Under the pieces are notes generated by a model, which worked only from the letters and a program-made list of their open reading frames with translations, had not been told where the DNA came from and did not search any database. A stretch of 64,000 bases of DNA from Streptomyces echinoruber (GTDB lineage: Bacteria > Actinomycetota > Actinomycetes > Streptomycetales > Streptomycetaceae): NCBI RefSeq assembly GCF_014651135.1, contig NZ_BMWH01000023.1, forward strand, positions 1-64,000, in the 5' to 3' direction. Below are positions 8,835 through 17,802 of the stretch, piece by piece. The position numbers and the translations under genes were made by a program. Within the stretch, counting starts at the first letter, position 1, and each line of letters starts with the position of its first letter.

Positions 8835-9638
8835 CTACGGCCGTACGCCCACCACCACGGTGGCGTACCACTCCTCGGAGACGGCCAGGCGGGCGGCCAG
8901 ACCGGCCCGGGTGAAGGCGGCCACCGCCCGCGGGGCCTGGCGCTCGCTGGTCTCCACCAGCAGGCAGCCGCCGGGGGCGAGCCACGCGGGCGCCCCGGCG
9001 GCGACGCGGCGCAGCACGTCCAGGCCGTCGGGGCCGCCGTCGAGGGCGGTCGCCGGCTCGTGGTCGCGGGCCTCGGCGGGCAGCAGCCCGACCTCGCCGG
9101 TGGGGACGTAGGGCACATTGGCGGCGAGGATGTCGACGCGGCCGCGCAGCCGGTCCGGCAGCGCCGCGAACAGGTCACCGGTGTGCACGTGGCCGCCGGC
9201 GGCGGCCACGTTGCGGCGGGCGCAGCGCACGGCGGCCGGGTCGATGTCGGCGGCGTGCAGCTCGACGTCGCCGAGTTCGGCGGCCAGGGCGGCACCGATG
9301 GCGCCGGAGCCGCAGCACAGGTCCACGACGACGGACGCGTCCGGGGCCTGGGCGAGGGCCTGTTCGACGAGGAACTCGGTGCGGCGGCGGGGCACGAACA
9401 CGCCGGGCTCGACGGCGACGCGCAGCCCGCGGAAGCGGGCCCAGCCCAGCACGTGTTCCAGGGGGAGTCCGGCGACGCGGCGGCTCACCAGGGCGGCGAG
9501 TTCGTCCGGCGTGCGGGCGGCGGCGAGCAGCAGCTCCGCCTCGTCCTCGGCGAAGACGCACCCGGCGGCGCGCAGCGCGGCGACGACGGCGGGACGGGTC
9601 GGACCGCCGGAGGCGGGCAGGGGCGGCAGGGCGGACAT
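8835..9638 (-). CDS. PrmC-related putative N5-glutamine methyltransferase
   Basis: A 267-residue class I SAM-dependent methyltransferase. It has the PrmC/HemK fold: a helical N-terminal domain with RRVAGLPLEHVLGWARFRGLRV and PGVFVPRRRTEFLVEQAL, then the SAM motif VVDLCCGSGAIGAALA, the acidic loop LHAADIDPAAVRC, and NVPYVPT where classical PrmC has NPPY. That substitution matches an actinobacterial PrmC-related subfamily of unknown substrate, so it is not the housekeeping release-factor methylase. The ATG at 9638 has only a weak ribosome site. No operon partner. Confidence 0.82.
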   Translation of the reverse strand: MSALPPLPASGGPTRPAVVAALRAAGCVFAEDEAELLLAAARTPDELAALVSRRVAGLPLEHVLGWARFRGLRVAVEPGVFVPRRRTEFLVEQALAQAPDASVVVDLCCGSGAIGAALAAELGDVELHAADIDPAAVRCARRNVAAAGGHVHTGDLFAALPDRLRGRVDILAANVPYVPTGEVGLLPAEARDHEPATALDGGPDGLDVLRRVAAGAPAWLAPGGCLLVETSERQAPRAVAAFTRAGLAARLAVSEEWYATVVVGVRP

Positions 9639-9688
9639 GGCAGGCGAGAGTCTTTCGGGAGGGGGCCGAAGGGCGCTCCCGCAGCCGC

Positions 9689-10051
9689 CTAGCGGTGGCG
9701 GCCCGCTCCGGCGCGAGGGGAGAGCACCCGGATGACAGCGGTGATGGGTCCCACCTCCTCGGCGTCGGGCGGCCGGGACGGTCCGCGGCCGGAGAGCCAC
9801 CCTACCCCAACACCCGGACACCGACGGCCGCTTCGGCCTCTTCGGCCCCTTCGGTCTCTTCTGCTTTTCGGCCTCTTCTGCTTTTCGGTCTCCTTTGCCT
9901 CCTCCGCCTCGGCCGCCCGGGTCGTCCGTCCGCCCGCGATCAATTCCGGCGCCCGGGCGCCCGGCACGTACACGCCCCTGATGTCGCGGTCCTCCAGCAG
10001 GCCGGCGGCCTGCGCGCGGGCGGGCACGTGCCGCAGGGCCTGCCACCTCAT
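9689..10051 (-). CDS. Small unknown gene divergent from marR, low-complexity tail
   Basis: A possible 120-residue protein. GGGGGAG stands six bases before the ATG at 10051. The first 50 codons have strong third-position GC bias and read like real protein (RWQALRHVPARAQAAGLLED, RGVYVPGARAPELIAGG). Thereafter it enters a Glu/Lys/Arg string encoded by degenerate GA-rich repeats, and the rest is Arg/Pro filler. Either a short basic-tailed protein or a gene whose 3' half was replaced by repeat expansion. Its promoter must overlap that of the divergent marR. No family recognised. Confidence 0.4.
   Translation of the reverse strand: MRWQALRHVPARAQAAGLLEDRDIRGVYVPGARAPELIAGGRTTRAAEAEEAKETEKQKRPKSRRDRRGRRGRSGRRCPGVGVGWLSGRGPSRPPDAEEVGPITAVIRVLSPRAGAGRHR
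9829..9912. repeat. Imperfect CTTC-rich short repeats
   Basis: Reiterated units of the form CTTCGGCCTCTTCGG and CTTCTGCTTTTCGGC make a strand-biased pyrimidine run on the plus strand. It forms the low-complexity tail of the small leftward gene. Confidence 0.7.
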
Positions 10052-10068
10052 CGGCCGCTCCCCCGCGC

Positions 10069-10098
10069 TTGACTTACGCAACCATCACACCAGTTGTC
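10069..10098. promoter_or_regulatory. Divergent promoter/operator of marR and small gene
   Basis: TTGACT at 10069 is a good rightward -35. Just inside it are GCAAC and GTTG half-sites (CGCAACCATCACACCAGTTG), with a further GTGCAAC behind. The pattern closely matches one at about 25402-25425 and suggests a binding site for the adjacent MarR protein. Confidence 0.5.
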
Positions 10099-10131
10099 CT
10101 GTGCAACCAGGCCGCGGAGGGAGGTGTTCCG

Positions 10132-10620
10132 GTGATCGGGGAAGCCGTCGCGGCGGACGGGACCGCCGCGCTGAGGGCCGTGGAGACGATCCAGCGGGAG
10201 ATGACCGCCTTCGCCCGCCGGGCCCGGGCGGTGGCGGGGCGCATGCACCCGGAGCTGTCGCTGGTGGCGTACACGCTGCTCGGCCACCTGGAGGAGCGCG
10301 GCGGCTGCCGCGCCACCGACCTGGCCGCGCACTGCGCCCTGGACAAGTCCACGGTCAGCCGCCAGGTGGCCGCGCTGCGGCGGGCCGGGCTCGTCGAGCG
10401 GCGGGCCGACCCGCAGGACCACCGCGTGCAGGTGCTGCACCTGACCGACCCGGGCCGGCGGACCCTGGACCGGGTCACCGAGAGCCGCCGCGCGGCCTTC
10501 CGGGAACGGCTGAAGGACTGGCCGGAGGAGGACCTGGTGCGGTTCGCCGGATACCTGGTGCGCTACAACGCCGCCTCCCCGGAACAGGCGGAGGAGGCGG
10601 CGGCGCGGCGGGAGGAGTGA
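10132..10620 (+). CDS. MarR-family transcriptional regulator
   Basis: A 162-residue MarR regulator. The GTG at 10132 follows GGAGGGAGG; earlier in-frame starts would run through the promoter dyad. The winged helix is clear: HLEERGGCRATDLAAHCALDKSTVSRQVAALRRAGLVERRADPQDHR is the classic helix-turn-helix plus wing, with dimerisation helices at both ends. MarR proteins usually repress themselves and a divergent gene, here the small gene at 9689-10051, whose product is unlike the transporter normally found in that position. Confidence 0.88.
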   Translation: MIGEAVAADGTAALRAVETIQREMTAFARRARAVAGRMHPELSLVAYTLLGHLEERGGCRATDLAAHCALDKSTVSRQVAALRRAGLVERRADPQDHRVQVLHLTDPGRRTLDRVTESRRAAFRERLKDWPEEDLVRFAGYLVRYNAASPEQAEEAAARREE

Positions 10621-10892
10621 GCCGGCGGGGACGGGCTCACGTGCCCGCCCCGACGACGATCCCGCCGCGGCCGGATCCGTGACCTCCCGGCGGGCGGCGC
10701 GCCGTGTCGTACGTCTCCCTCGTCCTTCCCGGTGAACGATGCCCGCCGGACGGGGTACGAGAACGGAGGACGAGTACGAGATCCGTGTGAACGCTCGCAC
10801 GAGTGCGCTGCGCGCAGGGGCCGTTGGACGGCACCGGAGAAGGACCGCCCGGTGCACCGCGCACCGGCTCCCCTGACGGCGAGGAGGTCGGC

Positions 10893-11477
10893 ATGCGAAT
10901 CCGGGTGCGCGGCTGGCACTGGCGGCGCAATCCGCTGCGGCGCCGCTGCGACGTCGTCGAGGCGTGGACGCTCCTGGTGGCCGCCGTCCTGCTCGCCGTG
11001 GGCGCGCCCCTGGCCGGGGTGGCCGCGGGCCGCTGGGCCCACGACGAGGCCCGGACACTGCAGGCGGTGCAGCGCGCCGAACGCCACCGGGTGCGCGCCG
11101 AGGTCGTCGCCCGGGTGCCCGGCACACCGGCCGCCGTGCCGGGCGGCCGACAGCACGCCTACCGGGCGACCGTGCGCTGGAGCGAGCCGGGCACGGGCCG
11201 GCGCACGGCCGCCGCGCAGGTCCCGGCCGACACCCGGCCCGGTGACGTGGTCCCCGTGTGGTTCGACTCCCGGGGCCGCAGCGTGGCCCCGCCGCCGGAC
11301 GACACGGCCGTGTGGCAGCACACGCTGACCCTCGGCGCGTGCGCCGCGGGCGGCACGGCCGCCGCGGTCCTGCTCGGGCGGTGGGCCCTGCGGCGCGCCC
11401 TGCTGCGCCACCGGCTGGCCGAGTGGGAGCGCGAGTGGGCCGTCACGGGCCCGGAGTGGACCCGGCGGCACGCCTGA
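10893..11477 (+). CDS. Rv1733c-like membrane protein
   Basis: A 194-residue protein with two transmembrane helices (about 27-48 and 148-168) flanking an extracytoplasmic domain (RATVRWSEPGTGRRTAAAQV, GDVVPVWFDSRGRSV). The start MRIRVRGWHWRRNPLRRRCDVVE is typical of actinobacterial Rv1733c-family proteins; the mycobacterial namesake is a dormancy-regulon antigen. GAGGAGG precedes the ATG. The 270 bp upstream hold no other gene. Biochemical role unknown; topology is read from hydrophobicity. Confidence 0.8.
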   Translation: MRIRVRGWHWRRNPLRRRCDVVEAWTLLVAAVLLAVGAPLAGVAAGRWAHDEARTLQAVQRAERHRVRAEVVARVPGTPAAVPGGRQHAYRATVRWSEPGTGRRTAAAQVPADTRPGDVVPVWFDSRGRSVAPPPDDTAVWQHTLTLGACAAGGTAAAVLLGRWALRRALLRHRLAEWEREWAVTGPEWTRRHA

Positions 11478-11584
11478 CGGGCACCGGGGACCGGGCTCTG
11501 GCGGGCGTACGACGGCGCACGTACGGTGCTCACCGGCACCCACCGGCACTGTTCCGGCACCCTCCGACCGAAGGCGGTCCCTTG

Positions 11585-12553
<969 letters not shown>

Positions 12554-12578
12554 GCCGCGCTAAAAGGGCCTGTCGTTC

Positions 12579-13316
12579 CTACGGCAGCCTGCGGGCCACC
12601 AGCAGCCTCGCACGCGGGCTGCCGTCGCCGCGGCGGCCCAACTCCTCCAGCGGGTACAGCTCGACGCCGAATCCGGCCCTCTCCAGTTCCCGCCACACGT
12701 CGCCGAACCGGAAGGCGCGGTAGTACATCACGAACGGCGGCCGCCACACGGCGTTGCGCACGCGCATCACGGCGTCGAAGCCGAGCAGCGCCCAGAACGC
12801 CGGGGAGGACGGCCGGGGCGGGGCCAGTACCGGCAGGGCGAAGCAGCCGCCGGGCCGCAGTACGGAGCGCACCTGGCCGAAGAGGACGGGCAGTTCGCGG
12901 GGCAGGAAGTGACCGAGCGCGCCGAAGCTGACGACGAGGTCGAAGGCCTCGGCGAACGGCAGCGCGCGGGCGTCGGCGCGGACGAAGGCGGTACGGGGCC
13001 CGGGCCGCCCGCGCGTGCCCGGCACCCGCTCCCGGGCGACGGCGAGCATGCCGGCGCTGAAGTCGACACCGGTGACGCCGGCGCGGCACACCCGGGCCAG
13101 CACGCCCAGGCCGGCCCCGGTGCCGCAGCACAGGTCGAGCCCTTCGGTGAACGGGCCGAGGCGCTCCAGCACCCCGGCGCAGGCCCGCAGGACCGAGTCC
13201 GGGGTGCGGAACGGCGTGCGGTCGAACTTCGGCGCGAGCAGGTCATAGCCGCGCTCCACGGACGACAGCGCCTGCACCACGAGCTCACGCAGGCCGGGAC
13301 CCTCGGGATGGAACAT
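12579..13316 (-). CDS. Class I SAM-dependent methyltransferase
   Basis: A 245-residue methyltransferase of unknown substrate. Motif I LDLCCGTGAGLGVLAR, motif II VTGVDFSAGMLAVARER, the acidic ADARALPFAEAFDLVVSFGA and motif post-I LRPGGCFALPVL are in the standard order of the ubiquinone/menaquinone type fold (Methyltransf_11/25). The C-terminal part (RPPFVMYYRAFRFGDVWRELERAGF) presumably caps the substrate pocket. It diverges from the rho paralogue across a 495-bp gap. No biosynthetic partner nearby. Confidence 0.85.
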   Translation of the reverse strand: MFHPEGPGLRELVVQALSSVERGYDLLAPKFDRTPFRTPDSVLRACAGVLERLGPFTEGLDLCCGTGAGLGVLARVCRAGVTGVDFSAGMLAVARERVPGTRGRPGPRTAFVRADARALPFAEAFDLVVSFGALGHFLPRELPVLFGQVRSVLRPGGCFALPVLAPPRPSSPAFWALLGFDAVMRVRNAVWRPPFVMYYRAFRFGDVWRELERAGFGVELYPLEELGRRGDGSPRARLLVARRLP

Positions 13317-13811
13317 CCCGGCAGCTTACGGGAGCGGGCCCGGGCACCGGGACGCCCCGGACTCCGGGGCACGGGCCACCGCGCCCCGGCACCGGGGTGG
13401 TACAGTGCCTTCGGGAACGTGTCCTCGCCCCGTCGTGGGCGCCGGTGCCGGAAGTCTCCCACCGCACCGTTTCCCTCCCCCCGTCACCGCTCGCCCGGCC
13501 GTTCGTCGGCAGGCCGGTCGGCGTCCTCGCACCACCTCCCGGCCGCACACCGCGCCGGGCGAGCCGAGCGGCAGGTGGTGTTCCCCGGCCGCCCGAGGCG
13601 CGTGCTCGTACGCCTCCGCTCACGGTTTCCGCCTTCTCCGTCTTTCCGCCTTCTCCGTCTTTCCGCCTTCTCCGTCTTTCCGCTTCCGCCTCCTTCGCCT
13701 CTTCCATGTCTCTTGCATGCCCCGCACCTCCCGCAGCTCTCGTGCTTCCCGCACTTCGCGGGTTTCCCGCGCATGCCCCATGCCGCGTCCGTCCGTGAAA
13801 GGACCCCCACC
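13317..13811 (+). promoter_or_regulatory. Long pyrimidine-rich leader of the rho paralogue
   Basis: No gene is supported here. The last 190 bases before the Rho start are rich in C and T on the coding strand and poor in G. They include three 17-bp tandem copies of TTTCCGCCTTCTCCGTC (13626-13676) plus a partial copy, then CTTCCGCCTCCTTCGCCTC and more. C-rich, G-poor unstructured RNA is the known signature of Rho utilisation sites, so the leader could serve autogenous termination. It should also contain the leftward methyltransferase promoter. Confidence 0.55.
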
Positions 13812-14966
13812 ATGACCACCACGACCACCACACTCGAACATCCCCCCGCTGCGGCCGACCGGCCGCAGCTCGTCAGCGGTGTCCTCGACATCGACGCGGG
13901 CGGCAGGGGGCACCTGCGCGCCGCGGACTGCCTCGCCTCGCCCGCCGACCTCCAGGTCCCGCCCGCGCTGATCGGCCGTCACGGTCTGCGCCGCGGCGAC
14001 CTCGTCGAGGGCGTGCGCGCGGACCGGGGCGGGCTCGGCGACGTCGCACGGGTCAACGGCCGCAGCCCGTCGGACCGGCCGCGGCGCCGCTTCCAGGACC
14101 TGACGCCGCTGCATCCGCGGCAGCGGCTGCGCCTGGAGCACCCGGCGTCCGGCCTCACCGGGCGCGTCGTCGACCTGATCGCGCCCGTCGGCAAGGGCCA
14201 GCGCGGGCTCGTCGTGGCGCCGCCCAGGACCGGCAAGACGGTGCTGCTGCAGCAGATCGCGGCCGCGATCACCGGCAACCACCCGGAGTGCCGGCTGATG
14301 GTGGTGCTGCTGGACGAGCGGCCGGAGGAGGTCACCGACATGCGGCGCTCGGTGCGCGGCGAGGTGTACGCCTCGACCTTCGACCGGACGCCGAAGCAGC
14401 ACATCGCACTCGCCGACCTCGTCGTGGAGCGCGCCAAGCGGCTCGTGGAGGAGGGCGAGGACGTCGTGGTCCTCCTCGACTCCCTGACCCGGTTGTGCCG
14501 GGCGCACAACCACGCGGCCGCCTCCGGGGGCCGCACCCTCAGCGGCGGTGTCGACGCGGCCGCGCTGCAGGGCCCCAAGCGGCTGTTCGGCGCCGCCCGG
14601 CTCGCCGAGGAGGGCGGCTCGCTGACGATCCTCGCCACCGCGCTGGTGGAGACCGGCTCACGCGCCGACGACTTCTTCTTCGAGGAGCTGAAGAGCACCG
14701 GCAACATGGAGCTGCGGCTGAGCCGCGAACTCGCCGAACGCCGTGTCTTCCCGGCCGTCGACCTGCCCGCCTCCGGCACGCGCCGCGAGGAACTGCTGCT
14801 CACCGAGGCCGAGTCGACGACCGTACGCGGGCTGCGGCGGGCGCTGCGGGGGCGGGACGGCCAGGCGCACCTGGAGACGCTGCTGGAGCGGCTGCGGCGG
14901 ACACCGGACAACGCCGCCTTCCTGCGCCGCGTTTGGGCCACGCTGCCCACCGGGCGGCCGGAGTGA
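13812..14966 (+). CDS. Short transcription termination factor Rho paralogue
   Basis: A 384-residue Rho: an RNA-dependent hexameric ATPase that ends transcription. It has a reduced OSB-like N-terminus (about 20-95), the P-loop VVAPPRTGKTVLLQQIAAA, the LLDERPEEVTDM segment, Walker B VVVLLDSLTRL, Q-loop TLSGGVDAAALQ and R-loop FEELKSTGNMELRLSREL. It lacks the long Arg/Asp-rich N-terminal insertion of the usual actinobacterial Rho, so it is probably a second copy. ATG at 13812 follows AAAGGA. A paralogue could have altered RNA specificity; the conserved ATPase core suggests activity. Confidence 0.9.
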   Translation: MTTTTTTLEHPPAAADRPQLVSGVLDIDAGGRGHLRAADCLASPADLQVPPALIGRHGLRRGDLVEGVRADRGGLGDVARVNGRSPSDRPRRRFQDLTPLHPRQRLRLEHPASGLTGRVVDLIAPVGKGQRGLVVAPPRTGKTVLLQQIAAAITGNHPECRLMVVLLDERPEEVTDMRRSVRGEVYASTFDRTPKQHIALADLVVERAKRLVEEGEDVVVLLDSLTRLCRAHNHAAASGGRTLSGGVDAAALQGPKRLFGAARLAEEGGSLTILATALVETGSRADDFFFEELKSTGNMELRLSRELAERRVFPAVDLPASGTRREELLLTEAESTTVRGLRRALRGRDGQAHLETLLERLRRTPDNAAFLRRVWATLPTGRPE

Positions 14967-14967
14967 C

Positions 14968-14988
14968 GCCGCCGGTCACCACGGCGGC
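14968..14988. terminator. Hairpin between convergent rho and P450 genes
   Basis: GCCGCCG and CGGCGGC form a 7-bp stem around GTCACCA immediately after the Rho stop codon and before the end of the opposing P450 gene. There is no T-run, as is common for Streptomyces terminators. Confidence 0.5.
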
Positions 14989-15011
14989 CGGGGTCCCGAG
15001 CCGCGCGGTGC

Positions 15012-16277
15012 TCACCTCGCCCCGGCCGGCCGCCGGGCGGGCACGCGCACGCCGGTGACCACGAAGCCGCTGCGCGGCCGGGTCGGGACGCGGCTCAGCG
15101 GGATGCGCAGGTCCTGCTCCGGCACCCGGTACTCCAGGTCCGCCAGGCGCACCGACAGCGCCTCCAGCAGGCCGATCGTCATGCCCTCGCCGGGGCAGCG
15201 GTGGCCGGTGCGCGGATCCCCGCCGCCCTGCGGGATCAACTCGTCGCGTTCCACGGGGTGTTCGAGGAACCGCCGGGGGCGGAAGGCGTACGGGTCGCCC
15301 CACAGTTCATCGTCGTGGTTCTGGCCGAAGACGTCCAGCAGCACCAGGCCGCCCTCCTCGACGTGCTCGCCGCGCCAGGTCAGGTCGCGGGCGGCGCGCC
15401 CGCCGAGGAACGGCGCGAACGGGTAGAAGCGGCGCACCTCGTGCACGAACGCGGCGACGTGGGCCATGTCGCCCGAGCGCAGGAGCCGCCGGTTCTCCGG
15501 CCGGTGGTGCAGGGCGTGGGCGGCGAAGGCGACGAACCAGCCGACGGCGACCGTGGGCCGGACGACGTTGAGCAGTTCCACGGCGGCCGTCCTGGTGTCG
15601 AGCCGCCGGCCGTCGGCGTCGCGGTGCCGGGCGACCCGGTCGAGCACCGAGTCCGCGGGCGCGGTGACCGTGCCGGCGCGCACGTCCTCGATCAGGCGGC
15701 CCAGCCTCTCCTCCTGCCGGCCGCGGGCGCGGCGGGCGCGCCAGTGGCGCGGGCCGAGGGCGGCGAAGCCGTCGACCATCGCGATCAGGTCGCGGGCGAA
15801 CGGCTGGGCGTCGGCGTCGTCCAGCGGAATCCCCGCCCACCGGCACACGCCGCGGGTCAGGACGACACCCGCCTCGTCGAACAGCACGACGCGGTCGCGC
15901 CGTTCCCAGGCGGGCACCGTGTCGTCCCAGGCGTCGGTCACGTGCTCGACCAGGCCGGCGATCGACGCCGGGTCGAGCAGGGGGAGGAACAGTTCCTTGC
16001 GGACGCGGTGGACCGGGCCGTCGAGGGTGTGCACCGCGCCGTGGCCGAACAGCGTGCCCAGGACGGGCCCGGGGATCGCGTCGTGGCGGCGGACGTTGCG
16101 CTCGTCGTAGAAGAAGCGCACCGCGTCCGGACCGCGCACGGTCAGCGCCGGCCGGCCCATGAGCCGGGTGCGCACCACGTGTGCCGGGCTCCTGCGCATC
16201 CGGTGGGGAAGCCAGGCATAGCCCTGCGCGAGCAGCGGCAGGGACCGGTCGGTCAACGAGCGGCTGTAGGTGGACAT
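15012..16277 (-). CDS. CYP152-type fatty acid peroxygenase (P450)
   Basis: A 421-residue cytochrome P450, the length of CYP152 enzymes such as BS-beta and OleT. The haem-ligand motif is TGHRCPGEGMT. The I-helix reads LLNVVRPTVAVGWFVAFAAHAL; the Arg-Pro pair replaces the acid-alcohol pair of ordinary P450s and is the hallmark of H2O2-using peroxygenases that bind a fatty acid carboxylate. The expected activity is alpha/beta hydroxylation or decarboxylation of fatty acids, with no redox partner needed, and none is encoded nearby. The ATG at 16277 has a weak ribosome site. Confidence 0.85.
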   Translation of the reverse strand: MSTYSRSLTDRSLPLLAQGYAWLPHRMRRSPAHVVRTRLMGRPALTVRGPDAVRFFYDERNVRRHDAIPGPVLGTLFGHGAVHTLDGPVHRVRKELFLPLLDPASIAGLVEHVTDAWDDTVPAWERRDRVVLFDEAGVVLTRGVCRWAGIPLDDADAQPFARDLIAMVDGFAALGPRHWRARRARGRQEERLGRLIEDVRAGTVTAPADSVLDRVARHRDADGRRLDTRTAAVELLNVVRPTVAVGWFVAFAAHALHHRPENRRLLRSGDMAHVAAFVHEVRRFYPFAPFLGGRAARDLTWRGEHVEEGGLVLLDVFGQNHDDELWGDPYAFRPRRFLEHPVERDELIPQGGGDPRTGHRCPGEGMTIGLLEALSVRLADLEYRVPEQDLRIPLSRVPTRPRSGFVVTGVRVPARRPAGAR

Positions 16278-16338
16278 GGCGGGCGGGTGCCCCGGTGGAT
16301 TGCGGGAGAACCGCCGGAATGTCGCCACGTCAGTTCCC

Positions 16339-16398
16339 GCCACGGCCGTTTCCGCCACAGCCGTTCCCGCCTCGGCCGTTTCCGTCACAGCCGTTCCC
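16339..16398. repeat. Two copies of a 30-bp unit built from 15-bp repeats
   Basis: Four related 15-mers of the form GCCACGGCCGTTTCC and GCCACAGCCGTTCCC alternate between the divergent P450 and carboxypeptidase genes. They lie where both promoters are expected and are outside both coding regions. Confidence 0.8.
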
Positions 16399-16493
16399 GC
16401 CCGGCGCCGTCCATCTGCGGCATTTGGGTGTTCGCCGTCGCCATGCGGCACGAACGACAGGGTGGTTGGGCCGCCACACCGTACGTTTCCGGT

Positions 16494-17687
16494 ATGAAAA
16501 TCGGATTTACCTCCCGGATGGTGGCGTTCTGCGCGCTGTGCGTGGCCGGGCTCCTGGCGCCGGCTCCGGCTGCCGCGTCCATCCGGCCGACGCCGGACCC
16601 GGTCGCCCCGGGCGGCGCACGGGCGGCCCTGCCGCCGCCGGACCTGCTGTACCGCCCCGGGGTGCAGGTGCGGCCGCGGGCCGGAGCGCCGCGGGTGCCG
16701 GAGGTCTCCGCACTGTCCTGGCTGGTGGCCGACGCCCGCTCCGGCGACGTGCTCGCCTCGTACGACGCGCACCGGCCCCTGCCGCCCGCCAGCACCCTGA
16801 AAACGCTGTTCGCGCTGACCGTGCTGCCGATGCTGCCCGGCGACGCCCGGCACCGGGTCGACGCGGCGGAACTCGCGGGCGTGGGCGAGGGCAGCAGCCT
16901 GGTGGGGGTCGTCGAGGGCCGCACCTACCGGGTGTCCGACCTGTGGCGCGGGGTGTTCCTGCACTCCGGCAACGACGCCGTGCACGTCCTGGCCGAGCTC
17001 GGCGGCGGCTGGCGGGCCACCGCCGCCCGCATGCAGAGCAAGGCCCGGGAGCTGGGCGCCCGCGACACCCGGGTGCTGTCCCCCGACGGCTACGACACGC
17101 CGGGCCAGGTCTCCTCGGCGTACGACCTGGCGGTGTTCGGCCGGGCCGGACTGCGCGACCCCGGCTTCGCGCGCTACTGCGCCACCGTCGAGGCGCCCTT
17201 CCCCGGCACGGAGGGTGCGTACCCGATCCGCAACACCAACCGGCTGCTGACCGGGGACGACGGTGTGGCGCCGTATCCGGGCCTGATCGGCGTCAAGAAC
17301 GGTTACACCAGCAACGCGGGCAACACGCTGATCGCGGCGGCGCGGCGCGGCGGGCGCACCCTGGTGGTGACGGTGATGAACCCGCAGCAGGGCGGCGGCC
17401 TCACCGTCTACGAGGAGGCCCGCGCGCTGCTGGACTGGGGGTTCGCGGCGTCCGGGCGGGTCGGCCCGGTGGGCTCGCTGGACGCCCTGCGCGCCGCGGC
17501 CCCCGTCCGCCGGGAGATGCGGGCCGGCGCCGCGGCACCGGCGCCGGTGTCGACGCCGACGCCGGTGTCGGCGCCGGCGGACGGTTCCGGCTGGCCGGAG
17601 GCCGGGGCGCTCGCGGGCGCCGTCGGGCTGGGGGCGGGTGCGGTGGCGCTGGTGCTGCGCAGGGCCGGGCGGTCCGTACGGAACTGA
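16494..17687 (+). CDS. D-alanyl-D-alanine carboxypeptidase (peptidase S11)
   Basis: A 397-residue penicillin-binding protein that trims peptidoglycan stem peptides outside the membrane. It has a signal peptide (about 1-28, MKIGFTSRMVAFCALCVAGL). Active-site motifs: SxxK in PPASTLKTLF, SxN in LHSGND, and KNG in GVKNGYTSNAG in place of KTG. A Pro/Thr/Ala-rich stalk and a C-terminal hydrophobic helix (about 368-388) with basic RRAGRSVRN anchor it. The ATG at 16494 lacks a ribosome site; an in-frame ATG at 16443 is an alternative that would lengthen the n-region, and a leaderless transcript is possible. Confidence 0.9.
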   Translation: MKIGFTSRMVAFCALCVAGLLAPAPAAASIRPTPDPVAPGGARAALPPPDLLYRPGVQVRPRAGAPRVPEVSALSWLVADARSGDVLASYDAHRPLPPASTLKTLFALTVLPMLPGDARHRVDAAELAGVGEGSSLVGVVEGRTYRVSDLWRGVFLHSGNDAVHVLAELGGGWRATAARMQSKARELGARDTRVLSPDGYDTPGQVSSAYDLAVFGRAGLRDPGFARYCATVEAPFPGTEGAYPIRNTNRLLTGDDGVAPYPGLIGVKNGYTSNAGNTLIAAARRGGRTLVVTVMNPQQGGGLTVYEEARALLDWGFAASGRVGPVGSLDALRAAAPVRREMRAGAAAPAPVSTPTPVSAPADGSGWPEAGALAGAVGLGAGAVALVLRRAGRSVRN

Positions 17688-17802
17688 CCCGCCGACAGCT
17701 CGCACGACAGGCCCGGGACGCTCCGGGTGCGGGCGTCACCGCCGACGCGGCCGTCCGGGCCCGGGGCGTCGCCGCACCGCGACCGCACCACGCCGGCGCG
17801 GT

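Noticed and set aside
15012..17705. P450 gene extended upstream by several hundred residues
   Set aside because: CYP152 proteins begin near the ATG at 16277; the extension is antisense to the carboxypeptidase gene.
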